A stretch of DNA of 64,000 nucleotides from Streptomyces sp. NBC_01255 (GTDB lineage Bacteria > Actinomycetota > Actinomycetes > Streptomycetales > Streptomycetaceae). Positions 25,475 to 34,126 of this stretch are shown here, piece after piece (the first letter of the stretch is position 1; each line of letters begins with the position of its first letter). Below the pieces are notes generated by a model. That model was given only the letters and a program-made list of their open reading frames with translations. It searched no databases and was not told the DNA's origin. Made by a program: the position numbers and the translations under genes. The stretch is from NCBI RefSeq assembly GCF_036226445.1, contig NZ_CP108474.1:7750001-7814000 (forward strand), written 5' to 3'.

Positions 25475-26511
25475 CCCTCACCAGCACCCCCGTACCGGCC
25501 GCGAAGGACCCCCGGGGCCGTGACGGCCGCGCCTCGCGCCGGCCCAGGTTCCTTGCCGGCGTCGACGGCCAGAACATCAGCCTCATCGGCGCGCTCGTCG
25601 TCGTCCTCGCCCTGTTCGGCCTCCTCAACGACAACTACCTGAGCCTGTCCAACATGCAGGTGATCGCCGAAGCGGCGACCATCACCGGACTGCTCGCCAT
25701 CGTGCAGACCGTGGTCATCATCTGCGGCGGACTGGACATCTCCGTCGGCTCGCAGGTCGGCGTCGCGTCGGTCGTCAGCGCCATGGTGTTCACCACGACC
25801 GGATCGAGCGCCCTGCTCGGCATGGCCGCCGCCGTCGGCGTCGGTGTTCTCGTCGGTGCGCTGAACGGCCTGGTCATCGTCTACGGACGGGTCAATCCCA
25901 CCATCGCCACGCTCGCCGGCCTCGCCGCGTACAAGGGCCTCGCCCAGCTGCTGTCCGACGGCCGCGCGCAGGGCTACGTCCTCAACGACGACATCTTCGT
26001 CTTTCTGGGGCGCGGCAAGATCGCCGGCATCCCGGCCATGGTCTGGATCCTGATCGTCGTGGCCGCGACGGTGCACCTGCTGCTCAAGTACACCGACATC
26101 GGTCGCAACCTCTACGCGATCGGCGGCAACGACACCGCCGCACGGCTGGCCGGCATCAGCATCAACAAGTACCTGATCTGCGTCTACACCCTGATCGGTG
26201 TGGTGGCCGCGGTGGCGGGCATCCTGCTGACCGCCCGTACGGGCTCCGGTCAGCCGGTCTCCGGGAGCGAGGGCCTCGAACTGAAGGCCATCACCGCCGC
26301 GGCGCTCGGCGGCGCGGCCCTCAAGGGCGGCAAGGGCGGCATCGGCGGCACCCTGCTCGCGGTGGCCCTGCTCGGATGTCTGGAGAACGGTCTGACGGTC
26401 GAGGGCATCAACACCTTCTGGCAGAACGTCGCCCAGGGCGCGCTGCTGGTCATCGCCGTCGTCATCCAGCAGCGCCGCAGCGGCGAACGCGCGGTCGGCC
26501 TGCCCCACTGA
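25471..26511 (+). CDS. sugar ABC transporter permease (AraH/RbsC type)
   Basis: This 346-residue permease of the BPD_transp_2 family has eight to ten membrane helices and the motif GGLDISVGSQVGVASVVSAM that marks the class. The ISINKYLICVYTLIG segment contacts the ATPase. It is translationally coupled to the ATPase gene. It completes a pentose importer whose likely cargo is arabinose. Confidence 0.9.
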   Translation: MTLTSTPVPAAKDPRGRDGRASRRPRFLAGVDGQNISLIGALVVVLALFGLLNDNYLSLSNMQVIAEAATITGLLAIVQTVVIICGGLDISVGSQVGVASVVSAMVFTTTGSSALLGMAAAVGVGVLVGALNGLVIVYGRVNPTIATLAGLAAYKGLAQLLSDGRAQGYVLNDDIFVFLGRGKIAGIPAMVWILIVVAATVHLLLKYTDIGRNLYAIGGNDTAARLAGISINKYLICVYTLIGVVAAVAGILLTARTGSGQPVSGSEGLELKAITAAALGGAALKGGKGGIGGTLLAVALLGCLENGLTVEGINTFWQNVAQGALLVIAVVIQQRRSGERAVGLPH

Positions 26512-26577
26512 CCGCCTTCCCGACCTCCCCGCCGACGGCCTTCCCGGCCTTCGGCTCGGTGGTGTCGCCGTCCTTCT

Positions 26578-28503
26578 TCACCGGGTGGTCCGCCTGGACG
26601 ACGCGGAGGGGTCGAGGAGCTCCGCGAGTCCTCGGCGCGTGGCGGCGATGACGACACGGTCCTGGGGTTGCAGGACGTGTCCCGGGTGGAGGTCCCACAG
26701 GAGCGAGGGGTGGCCGTCCTGGCCCATGTTCGCGAGGTCGGGGGAGCGGGCTTCGGGCCCCGCCGTGTCGAGTGCCAGGACCCGCCACGCACCGGCCCGG
26801 AAGGCCTCGGTGACCGTACGGCCTTCGAACTGGTGATGTCCGGCGACGGGGAGCGCGGCGAAAAGGAGCACCTTCCGCTCGACGGAGATCGCCCCGATGA
26901 TCTGACGCCCCATCATGGCTCCGGCGAAGGCCGGGGCGGCCAGGTGGGAGACGCTGCGGCTGCGGGTGACGGCTTCGGGGTGGGCGGAGCGCAGCGTGCG
27001 GTAGACCGCGGTGGCGAAGTCGTCGTCGTACAGCCGGAGCGCGACCCGCACGTCGCCCTTGATGACCCGGGCGGCGAGGGTGGCCTCCAGGTTCGTGGTG
27101 TCGGAGCTGGTGAGGGCGAGGAGGGCGGCGGCGCGATGGACGCGGGCCGCGTCCAGGACACCGTCCTCGGTGACGTCGCCGACGACCACCGGCACGCCCA
27201 GGTCGCGCGCGAGCGCGATGCCGCGCGCGTCGGGGTCCTTCTCGACGCAGACGACAGGGATGTCGAGCTCGCGCAGCCGGGCCAGGACGCGCGCCCCGAC
27301 CTTCCCCAGGCCCAGCAGCACGATGTGACCGGACAGCCCGCGGGGCGGGCGGCGCAGTGCCCCGGTGGTGCGGAAGGTGCCCAGGGCCTCCAGGGCACCG
27401 GCCACCAGGAGGGGCAGCAGGGCCAGTCCGACCAGGCCGGACAGGAGTTGCAGGACCTGCCGGGTGGTGGAGTCCTCGAGTGCGGGGTCGTTGATGGAGA
27501 ACAGGTCGAGCAGGGTCAGGTACGTGGCGTGTACTGGGTCCGCGTCCGTGAGGACCGTGGTGGTGACACTGAGGGCGAGCACCGCCGCGACGATGCCGGC
27601 GAGCGCCCATCGCAGCCGGGCCGAGACCAGCTCCCCGAGTGGCACGCCCCGTCGGGACAGGCGTCGTGCGGGCAGGGCGGGTCCGTCGCGACGGACCGCC
27701 TCCAGGACGACCGTGCCGCGCGCGGAAGTGCTTTGTACGGTCCGGTCGTCGGGGAGGAGCTCCGGAGCGGGCGTCCCGCTCGTTTCCGAGCCCTCGGCGC
27801 CCGCCGGGTCTGCCGCCGTCGAGGACAGCAGAGCCAGCGTGCACAGTCCCGGATCCGGTACTTCGCCCCGGCCCGGCACCGGGCGCTCGGCGGCGCGCAG
27901 GAGCAGACCGTCGGCCTGGACCACCTTGTTGGTGTCGGCGATGGCGGTGGCCACGAGCGCCGGCGCGGCGGTGTCGGCATCGGAGAGCACGGTCGTGGAG
28001 GCGTCCAACGCGGCCCTGTCCATGCCGGGTACGGCCACGAGCGCGGCCTCGTCGAGCAGCTCCTCCAGGTGCTGGCCGAGCTTGCGGTTGTACATGCGGA
28101 CCACGAGACGCAGACCGGGGCTGAGACGACGGGCGGCGAGCGCGGCACGCAGGTTGGTCTCGTCGTCCTCGTACAGCAGCGCGAGGGCGGCGGCGCTGTC
28201 GGCCTCCGCGTGGAGGAGCACCTCCGGCGTGGGGGCCCGCGCGGTCTCCACCCGTATGGGGAGGACCATGGCGCCGCTCATCGTGTCGGTCACCGACGGT
28301 CCGGCGGCGGCCACGTGTTGCCCGGCTTGCCCGGCGTGCTCGGCGTGCTCGGCTTGCTCGGCGGGGATGACGAGCACCACCCGCTGGCGGTAGACCTCCC
28401 GTAGTTCGGAGGCGAGCCGGCGCGCCAGCCCGTCGTCTCCGCACACCACCATGTGCCCCCTGGCGCGTGGCTCGCCGTTTCCCTGGCGTGGCAGTGCGAC
28501 CAT
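26578..28503 (-). CDS. membrane protein with N- and C-terminal RCK/TrkA-N domains
   Basis: This 641-residue protein starts with a TrkA-N-like NAD-binding fold (HMVVCGDDGLARRLASEL), then a second stretch of the same domain, two hydrophobic helices (about 305-325 and 365-390), and a second RCK unit with a clear GLGKVGARVL dinucleotide loop and VVVGDVTEDGVLDAARV. The arrangement recalls potassium or calcium channels of the Castor/RCK group. However, the loop between the helices (TDADPVHATYLTLLDLFSIND) has no TVGYG-type filter. It may be a channel with an unusual filter or a non-channel NAD sensor. The start follows GGGGGAG. Confidence 0.75.
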   Translation of the reverse strand: MVALPRQGNGEPRARGHMVVCGDDGLARRLASELREVYRQRVVLVIPAEQAEHAEHAGQAGQHVAAAGPSVTDTMSGAMVLPIRVETARAPTPEVLLHAEADSAAALALLYEDDETNLRAALAARRLSPGLRLVVRMYNRKLGQHLEELLDEAALVAVPGMDRAALDASTTVLSDADTAAPALVATAIADTNKVVQADGLLLRAAERPVPGRGEVPDPGLCTLALLSSTAADPAGAEGSETSGTPAPELLPDDRTVQSTSARGTVVLEAVRRDGPALPARRLSRRGVPLGELVSARLRWALAGIVAAVLALSVTTTVLTDADPVHATYLTLLDLFSINDPALEDSTTRQVLQLLSGLVGLALLPLLVAGALEALGTFRTTGALRRPPRGLSGHIVLLGLGKVGARVLARLRELDIPVVCVEKDPDARGIALARDLGVPVVVGDVTEDGVLDAARVHRAAALLALTSSDTTNLEATLAARVIKGDVRVALRLYDDDFATAVYRTLRSAHPEAVTRSRSVSHLAAPAFAGAMMGRQIIGAISVERKVLLFAALPVAGHHQFEGRTVTEAFRAGAWRVLALDTAGPEARSPDLANMGQDGHPSLLWDLHPGHVLQPQDRVVIAATRRGLAELLDPSASSRRTTR

Positions 28504-28710
28504 GTCTCCCCCGTGACGTCGAGTGGTGTCCGCCGGGTCGATCCTCCCGTGTCACACGTCCGTCGGCACTGCCTCGCGGTGGAAGAGAGTCCGGCCGGTA
28601 CGGTGCCGCTTCTCGGCAAGTCCCGTTCCGCCGACGCCGGATGGGCCGTCGCCGGAACCGAGGACCAGGAGCCGTGTCGCATCGCACCGCACCGCCCGGA
28701 CAGGTATCCG

Positions 28711-28730
28711 CCCGCCTGCGTTCAGGCGGG
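28711..28730 (-). terminator. hairpin after the P450 gene
   Basis: CCCGCCTG pairs with CAGGCGGG across CGTT, five bases beyond the P450 stop codon. Confidence 0.75.
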
Positions 28731-28735
28731 GCGGG

Positions 28736-29974
28736 CTACCACATCACCGGCAGGCGCTCCGGGAGCCGCTTCATGAAGCGTGTCCGCCACACCAGTTGGT
28801 CGACCGGCACCGCGAGTCGCAGTTCCGGCATCCGGTCGAGCAGCGCCTCCAGGGCGATCTCGGCGTGCTTCTTGCCGAGCGCGGTCGCCGGGCAGTAGTG
28901 GCCGCCCAGCCCGAAGGACAGGTGCGCGTGGTTGTTCGGCCGTGTCAGGTCGACCTTGTGCGGGTTCTCGAACACCTCCGGGTCGAAGTTGGCGGCCTCG
29001 ACCAGGACCAGGACCAGCTCACCCTTCCTCACCAGGACGTCGCCCAGCTCCATGTCCTCCGTGGCCAGCCTCGGCAGCCCGTCGGCAATGGACAGGTTGA
29101 TGCGCAGCAACTCGTCGACCGCTGCCGGGATCTTCGACCGGTCCGCCAGCAACTCCGCTTGGAGCTCCGGGTGTTGCATGAGCGCGAAGACCGCCATGGT
29201 GAGGAAGCCCATCGTGGAGATCACACCGGCGCCGAAGAAGGTCACCCCGACCGTCGCGAGCATCTCGTCGGTCAGATGCGCGTACTCCGGGTCCTCGCGC
29301 AGCGCGGCGAGCTCGGCCATCAGTCCCGTGGTGGCGGGGTCGTCCAGCCGGTCCACCATGTAGGCCATGTCGCGGTCCCAGTTGAGCCGGGCGCCGGTCA
29401 CCGGGCAGGCCGAGTTCATGAACGCGATGTCCAGACTGGCCGCCAGCCTCGGCGCGTCCTCGAACGGGATGCCGAGGATCCGGCAGTGCAGCGCCTCCGA
29501 GAACGGCCCGGTGAAGGCGGCGCGCAGGTCGGACGGCGCGCCGCTCGCGACGATCTCGTCGATCAGCCGGGCGGCGTCCGCGCGCATCCAGTCGACCAGG
29601 CCCTCGGCCTTCGGGTTGATCGCCTTCAGTACGGCCTTGCGCAGGCCGGCCCCGGTGATGTTGCCCATGTTGTTGACGACCTCGGGTGGAATCGTCAGGG
29701 CGTACTGCCGGGGCGCACCCGGCGACGAGGTCTCCTTGAGGCTGAATCTGGGATCCTCCAGGACCTGCTTGCACAGGGCGTAGGAGGACACGAGCCAGGC
29801 CTCGTCGCCCGCGATCGTACGGACCTTCTTGACCGGCTCCGAGCGCAGCGCCTCGATCTCGGCGGGAAGCCGGTCACCGCGCCAGTCGAACGGGAAGTCG
29901 ATCGGGGCCTCGGCGGGCCTCAGGGCATCGGGGGACGCCAGGCCCTCGGGGGACGTCAAGGTCTCAACGGACAT
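28736..29974 (-). CDS. CYP121-like cytochrome P450 acting on a cyclodipeptide
   Basis: This 412-residue soluble P450 has the I-helix [10 protein letters not shown] (Thr245, Ala249, Ser253) and the heme loop [14 protein letters not shown] with Cys361. It is strikingly like M. tuberculosis CYP121, as I remember it, including [28 protein letters not shown] and the C-terminal DQLVWRTRF...PERLPV-W. CYP121 joins the two tyrosine rings of cyclo(Tyr-Tyr) to give mycocyclosin. Counting back from the C-terminus, the CYP121 substrate residues Gln385/Arg386 become Met401/Lys402 here, so the substrate may differ. The ATG at 29974 overlaps the synthase gene by 11 bases, with AAGGAG inside that gene. Confidence 0.9.
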   Translation of the reverse strand: MSVETLTSPEGLASPDALRPAEAPIDFPFDWRGDRLPAEIEALRSEPVKKVRTIAGDEAWLVSSYALCKQVLEDPRFSLKETSSPGAPRQYALTIPPEVVNNMGNITGAGLRKAVLKAINPKAEGLVDWMRADAARLIDEIVASGAPSDLRAAFTGPFSEALHCRILGIPFEDAPRLAASLDIAFMNSACPVTGARLNWDRDMAYMVDRLDDPATTGLMAELAALREDPEYAHLTDEMLATVGVTFFGAGVISTMGFLTMAVFALMQHPELQAELLADRSKIPAAVDELLRINLSIADGLPRLATEDMELGDVLVRKGELVLVLVEAANFDPEVFENPHKVDLTRPNNHAHLSFGLGGHYCPATALGKKHAEIALEALLDRMPELRLAVPVDQLVWRTRFMKRLPERLPVMW

Positions 29975-30692
29975 CGGGGGCTCCTTCGGCGGGCGTGATG
30001 ACGGCGTGGCCCTGGTTGCGCGAAGCGCGCAGGCCGGCGCCTCGGGAGTACAGCAGCTCTGCCATCGGCAGGAGCTGGTGGTAGCAGTTGAGCGAGGACG
30101 GGACCCCGAAGATCGCGGGGGTGTCCAGGAACAGCGGGGCCTCGGCGCAGATGTAGTCGAGGCAGACCTCGCGCTGCCGCCGCGTGCTGGGGCCGTCCGC
30201 CTTGGTCGACAGGAAGTACGTCGCGAGTTCCTCACAGGTCCGGCGGAACTCGTGGTCGGAGTCGAGGAGCCGCAGGATCCGGGCGTGGATCTCGCGGTAC
30301 GCGTCGTGGTCGGCGAACTCGGACAGGGCGCGGGCCCGGACCGTGCCGTCGCCCTGATCGAGGGCGGCCGCCGCGTTGTTCACCTTGGCCCGGACGCCGC
30401 GCAGGTTCTTGACGGCCTTGCGCTGGGCGTCGATCGGGTCGTATCCGAAGGCCTCGTACATCTCGGCCACGTACAGGTCGGTGTAGAGGATGTCGACCCG
30501 GCCGAAGTTCTCGGCTCCCCAGCGGCCGAGGTCCAGGACCCGCTGGGCCGAGAAGTAGCTGTTGCCGGGCGATATGCCGATGAGGGCGTGGTCCCCCGCT
30601 GCCTGGATCACCTGGCAGTGGGGGGTGAAGGGCCGAACGTCGAAGAGTTCGGCGGAAGGAGGTGTGGTTGTCGCGATGGTCAACGTCGTCAA
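29964..30692 (-). CDS. tRNA-dependent cyclodipeptide synthase, Rv2275-like
   Basis: This 242-residue CDPS uses two aminoacyl-tRNAs to make a cyclic dipeptide. The catalytic pocket is complete: Ser41 in [10 protein letters not shown], and Tyr180 and Glu184 in [10 protein letters not shown], followed by [11 protein letters not shown]. The sequence tracks the M. tuberculosis cyclo(Tyr-Tyr) synthase Rv2275, as I recall it, almost throughout (VRPFT, HCQVIQ, KAVKN-RGVRAK, SRNQGHA), unlike the AlbC group. The TTG at 30692 is preferred because GGAGGA lies nine bases upstream; an in-frame TTG eight codons earlier has none. The N-terminus is about 45 residues shorter than Rv2275. The predicted product is cyclo(Tyr-Tyr) or a close analogue. 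Confidence 0.92.
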   Translation of the reverse strand: MTTLTIATTTPPSAELFDVRPFTPHCQVIQAAGDHALIGISPGNSYFSAQRVLDLGRWGAENFGRVDILYTDLYVAEMYEAFGYDPIDAQRKAVKNLRGVRAKVNNAAAALDQGDGTVRARALSEFADHDAYREIHARILRLLDSDHEFRRTCEELATYFLSTKADGPSTRRQREVCLDYICAEAPLFLDTPAIFGVPSSLNCYHQLLPMAELLYSRGAGLRASRNQGHAVITPAEGAPDVR

Positions 30693-30760
30693 CGGAGAGT
30701 GTCCTCCGCGTCGCAAGTCCCGATGGAGCCCCGTGCTCCTGGTGTGGCGACGACGACGTG

Positions 30761-30790
30761 AAGTTAGCTATCGAGTACGGAGCGTGTCAA
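30761..30790 (-). promoter_or_regulatory. candidate sigma-70-type promoter of the CDPS-P450 operon
   Basis: On the minus strand, TTGACA (30790-30785) and TAACTT (30766-30761) are separated by 18 bp, about 70 bp before the TTG start. It is a rare consensus-like -35 box for this genome. Confidence 0.5.
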
Positions 30791-30979
30791 CGCTGTCTCA
30801 GGAGACGTGAGTTGCCTGTGATCACCAACTTCCCGTGTCACCGTCGACGAGCTAGGGATCCCGGCGGCCGGATGACCGTGCCGGGCCGTCAGACATCCGT
30901 CATCGGGCCCGGTCTCCCGCGCCGCCGCCCCGTCGCGTTGGATGGCCGGAGCAGTGGCAGCGAATGAAGGAGGTGCGCC

Positions 30980-31540
30980 GTGGGGCGTGTCGTGCGGAAG
31001 CGGTGGTGGGCCGGGGCGGCGGTGCTGGGTGCGGCCGTCGTGGTGGCCGGGTTGATGTGGTTCAAGCCCTGGGCTCTCTGGGTCGACGAGACCGTGCACG
31101 AGGCGCTGCCTTCCGCGCCGGCGAACGCGAGTGCGACCGCGAGTGCGACCGCCAGCGCGACGGCGGTGGAGCCTGCCGCGCCGGCCGGCCCGACCATCGT
31201 GGCGCAGGGCACCTTCATCAGCCACGAGCACACGACCTCCGGGACGGTGAAGCTCATCCGGCTGGCCGACGGCTCGCACACGGTGCGTCTGGAGAACCTC
31301 GACACCAGCAACGGCCCCGACCTGCGCGTCTGGTTGACCGACGCCCCCGTAAAGGAGGGCACGGCCGGCTGGCGGGTCTTCGACGACGGTACGCACGTCG
31401 CTCTCGGCAAGCTGAAGGGCAACAAGGGCGACCAGAACTACGCCGTTCCCGCGGACGTCGATCTGACCGGCCTCACCAGCGTCACCATCTGGTGCGACCG
31501 CTTCGACGTGTCCTTCGGCGCCGCCGAACTGGCCGCCTGA
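30980..31540 (+). CDS. membrane-anchored DM13 domain protein
   Basis: This 186-residue protein has one N-terminal membrane helix (RKRWWAGAAVLGAAVVVAGL), a Ser/Ala/Thr linker with ASATASATAS repeats, and a C-terminal DM13 domain (VAQGTFISHEHTTSGTVKLI; LENLDTSNGPDLRVWLTDAP). DM13 domains are extracytoplasmic and contain a conserved Cys (here in TIWCDRF) suggested to act in redox. GTG start. It is divergent from the CDPS operon; no functional link is evident. Confidence 0.82.
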   Translation: MGRVVRKRWWAGAAVLGAAVVVAGLMWFKPWALWVDETVHEALPSAPANASATASATASATAVEPAAPAGPTIVAQGTFISHEHTTSGTVKLIRLADGSHTVRLENLDTSNGPDLRVWLTDAPVKEGTAGWRVFDDGTHVALGKLKGNKGDQNYAVPADVDLTGLTSVTIWCDRFDVSFGAAELAA

Positions 31541-31633
31541 CGGGTTCCGCCGACCCCGGGGAGAGCCGCCCGGAGAGGAGTCACTAACGGCGGATTCACG
31601 GTCGCGATACGCGGCGGAAACCGGCCGTCCCTA

Positions 31634-31655
31634 ATTTCTGTCATCCGACAGGTAT
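31634..31655. promoter_or_regulatory. TetR-type operator upstream of the permease
   Basis: ATTTCTGTC-ATCC-GACAGGTAT lies 35 bp before the permease start. It shares its left arm and the preceding CCCTA exactly with the second site at 34082-34103, so the same regulator probably binds both. Confidence 0.8.
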
Positions 31656-31689
31656 TCGCAGGCACTCGCCTTCGCGACAGGGGACCGCC

Positions 31690-33252
31690 ATGACCGTCAC
31701 CACCGATCCCACTCCGCCGGCGCCACCCTCGCCCGACGCCGCGGGCGAGGGCTCGCTCGCCGCGTTCGGCTACCCCCAGGAGTTGCGGCGCCGGATGGGC
31801 CGGTACGCGTCCTTCGCCGCCGGGTTCTCCTTCATCTCCGTACTCACCACGGTCTTCCAGTTCTTCTCCCTCGGCTTCTCCTTCGGGGGGCCGCTCTTCT
31901 TCTGGACCTGGCCCGCCGTTCTCGCCGGCCAGCTCCTCGTCGCCGCCTGTTTCGCCGAACTCGCCGCCCGGCTGCCCATCGCGGGGGCGATCTACCAGTG
32001 GGCGAGCCGACTCGGCAGCCCGGCCTTCGGCTGGTACGCGGGCTGGATCATGGTGACCGGCCGGATCGTGGTCGTGGCGGCCGCCGCGCTCGCTCTCCAG
32101 GTCGTCCTGCCCGCCGTCTGGCCGGGCTTCCAGATCGTCGGCGGGGACCCGTCACCCACGACCACCAGCGGCGCCGCCAACGCCGCCGTCCTCGGCCTCG
32201 CCCTGCTCGCGCTCACGACTCTGCTCAACGTCCTGGACAACCGCGCGCTGTCGGCCGTCAACACCGTCGGCGTCACCGCCGAGATCGCCGGCGTCGCCCT
32301 GATCGTCACCCTCCTCGCCACCCACGCCGAGCGCGATCCCGGCATCACCCTGCACACCGGTGGCCAGGGCGGCCTGATCACGGCGCTCCTGGTGGGCTCC
32401 TTCACCGCCGCGTACGTCCTCATCGGTTTCGAGAGCGCGAGCGAGATGAGCGAGGAGACCGTCAACCCCCGGCGTGTCGCCCCTCGTACGACGCTCAGCG
32501 CGCTCACCACCTCCGGCGTCTGCGGCGGGCTGCTGCTGCTCGGCGGGCTGCTCGCCGCGCCCAGCCTCACCGACGGACGCCTCGCGGGCGAGGGCCTGGG
32601 GTACGTGCTCACCAGCACCCTCGGCGACGACCTCGGCAGGGTCCTGCTCGCCGACGTGGCCCTGGCCATCTGCGCGGCGACCCTGGCGATCCAGACCTCG
32701 GCGACCCGCATGCTCTACTCCATGGCCCGCGACGGCGTCCTCCCGTGCTCGGCGCGGCTGGCCCGGGTGCCGCGGCGGACCGGGATGCCCGGCACGGCCG
32801 CGGTGGTGGTCGGCGTCGGCGCGGCGCTGCTGCTCCTGCTCAACCTCGCCTCGCCGCAGGCGTTCCTGGCCATCGGTACGACGTGCATCGCGATGGTGTA
32901 CCTGGCGTACGCGATGGTCACCGGCCCGATGCTGGTCCGGCGGTTGCGCGGCGAGTGGCCGCCGGCGGGCGAAACCGACCGTGACGAGCTCGGCAGGCCG
33001 CTGTTCTCCCTCGGCCGCTGGGGACTCCCCGTCAACGCGCTCGCTGTCGGCTACGGCCTCGTCATGACGGTCAACCTCGCCTGGCCGCGCGCCGAGGTGT
33101 ACGACCCGGAGGGCGGCCACTGGTACTTCCAGTGGTTCACCGTCCTGGTGGTCGGCGCCACGGTCGCGACGGGTGCGGCGTACCGCTGGTACCGGCGCCG
33201 CAGGGGAGCCGGTCAGGAGGAGTCGAAGGAGGACTCGCGACTCCGGGCGTGA
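31690..33252 (+). CDS. APC-superfamily permease of the guanidine/urea operon
   Basis: This 520-residue permease has about 12 membrane helices (FSFISVLTTVFQFFSLGFSFGGP, AELAARLPIAGAIYQWASRLG). It belongs to the amino-acid/polyamine permeases usually annotated as urea-carboxylase-related. Its operator matches that of the catabolic operon 2.4 kb downstream, which supports uptake of the operon's substrate or a guanidino compound. The N-terminal 20 residues are proline-rich and cytoplasmic. It is separated from the catabolic genes by the TetR gene, which is read in the opposite direction. Confidence 0.85.
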   Translation: MTVTTDPTPPAPPSPDAAGEGSLAAFGYPQELRRRMGRYASFAAGFSFISVLTTVFQFFSLGFSFGGPLFFWTWPAVLAGQLLVAACFAELAARLPIAGAIYQWASRLGSPAFGWYAGWIMVTGRIVVVAAAALALQVVLPAVWPGFQIVGGDPSPTTTSGAANAAVLGLALLALTTLLNVLDNRALSAVNTVGVTAEIAGVALIVTLLATHAERDPGITLHTGGQGGLITALLVGSFTAAYVLIGFESASEMSEETVNPRRVAPRTTLSALTTSGVCGGLLLLGGLLAAPSLTDGRLAGEGLGYVLTSTLGDDLGRVLLADVALAICAATLAIQTSATRMLYSMARDGVLPCSARLARVPRRTGMPGTAAVVVGVGAALLLLLNLASPQAFLAIGTTCIAMVYLAYAMVTGPMLVRRLRGEWPPAGETDRDELGRPLFSLGRWGLPVNALAVGYGLVMTVNLAWPRAEVYDPEGGHWYFQWFTVLVVGATVATGAAYRWYRRRRGAGQEESKEDSRLRA

Positions 33253-33283
33253 CGCACCGCCCGATGGATCGCCCGATGCCGGG

Positions 33284-33970
33284 TCACGCATCCGCCGCGA
33301 GGAGCCGCTGCCCCTCGCGGCGCAGCCGTGCCAGGGAGCGCTGCGGCACGCCCGCCACTCGAAGCGCCGCGTCGGCCGTCGCCTCCGCCAGGGCCCGCGC
33401 GTCGCGCGCCGGGTCGGCGCGCCGGATGAGGATCACGCTCTCGGTGAGGCCGAAGAGAAGGTCCGTGCGGAGCGCCAGGTCCTCCGCGCCGAGTGCCGCC
33501 CCCGGCTCCGTGGCGGCCAGCAACTCCCCGTAACACTGCTTGAGTTCGGACCGGACCCGGTGGAAGGCGTCGAAGCGGTCCGTCCGTACCTCGGGCAGCA
33601 GGTAGAGCGCCCCTAGGTTGTAGGGTCCGCTGCACAGCAGCGCCGCGTCGGAGTGGCACAGGGCCCACAGGCGTGCCTCCGGGGCCGCCTCCCCGCCGGA
33701 CACCAGCCCGCGCGCCACGTCGAGCGAGGGGCGGACGGTCCCTTCGAGGAGCTCCGCGAGGATCGCTTCCTTGCCGTCGAAGTAGTGGTAGAGGGAAGCC
33801 TGCCGCAGCCCGGCGCGCTCGGCGATCGTGCGGGTGGAGGTCGCCGTGTAACCACGGGTCGTGAACAGCTCGGCCGCCCCGGCCAGGACTTCGGCGCGCG
33901 GCTCCAGGCCGCTCGCGGGGCGCTCCTGGACCCGCGGCCGGCCGACTTTTCTGCTGGTGGGCGTGGTCAC
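33284..33970 (-). CDS. TetR-family regulator of the guanidine/urea operon
   Basis: This 228-residue TetR protein has the helix-turn-helix TSTRTIAERAGLRQASLYHYF near residues 45-65 and a helical ligand domain. The GTG at 33970 (TTPTSRKVGRPRV...) is preferred; the frame opens 29 codons further but without a ribosome site. It lies between the permease and the catabolic operon. Two copies of a 22-bp palindrome in their promoters are the obvious targets. In many bacteria such operons are run by guanidine riboswitches; here a protein sensor seems to do it. The ligand is inferred. Confidence 0.85.
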   Translation of the reverse strand: MTTPTSRKVGRPRVQERPASGLEPRAEVLAGAAELFTTRGYTATSTRTIAERAGLRQASLYHYFDGKEAILAELLEGTVRPSLDVARGLVSGGEAAPEARLWALCHSDAALLCSGPYNLGALYLLPEVRTDRFDAFHRVRSELKQCYGELLAATEPGAALGAEDLALRTDLLFGLTESVILIRRADPARDARALAEATADAALRVAGVPQRSLARLRREGQRLLAADA

Positions 33971-34081
33971 TCCGTGATCCTCGCACAGGGCCGGCGGCTC
34001 CCTCCGGGCCGAGCCCTCGGGTGAGTTTCCGGTAACCGACGCGAAACGCACGGGCAATGGCCGCGAAGCGCCCGGTCCCTA

Positions 34082-34103
34082 ATTTCTGTCAAGCGACAGA
34101 AAT
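34082..34103. promoter_or_regulatory. TetR-type operator of the catabolic operon
   Basis: ATTTCTGTC-AAGC-GACAGAAAT is a perfect 9-bp inverted repeat with a 4-bp spacer, 24 bp before the first gene. It lies in the 156-bp divergent region shared with tetR, so autoregulation is likely. Confidence 0.88.
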
Positions 34104-34126
34104 CAGTCCCGACCGGAGGTTGAGCG

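Noticed and set aside
26512..26577. Terminator between the sugar permease and the RCK gene
   Set aside because: The sequence has short CCTTCCCG direct repeats but no convincing stem.
30662..30967. Short plus-strand frame with two CxxC pairs, like a zinc ribbon
   Set aside because: It overlaps the 5' end and promoter of the CDPS gene, lacks a ribosome site, and the rest is low-complexity basic sequence.
31541..31690. Possible guanidine riboswitch before the permease
   Set aside because: I could not find the conserved elements by eye, and the TetR-type palindrome explains the regulation better. A covariance search would decide.
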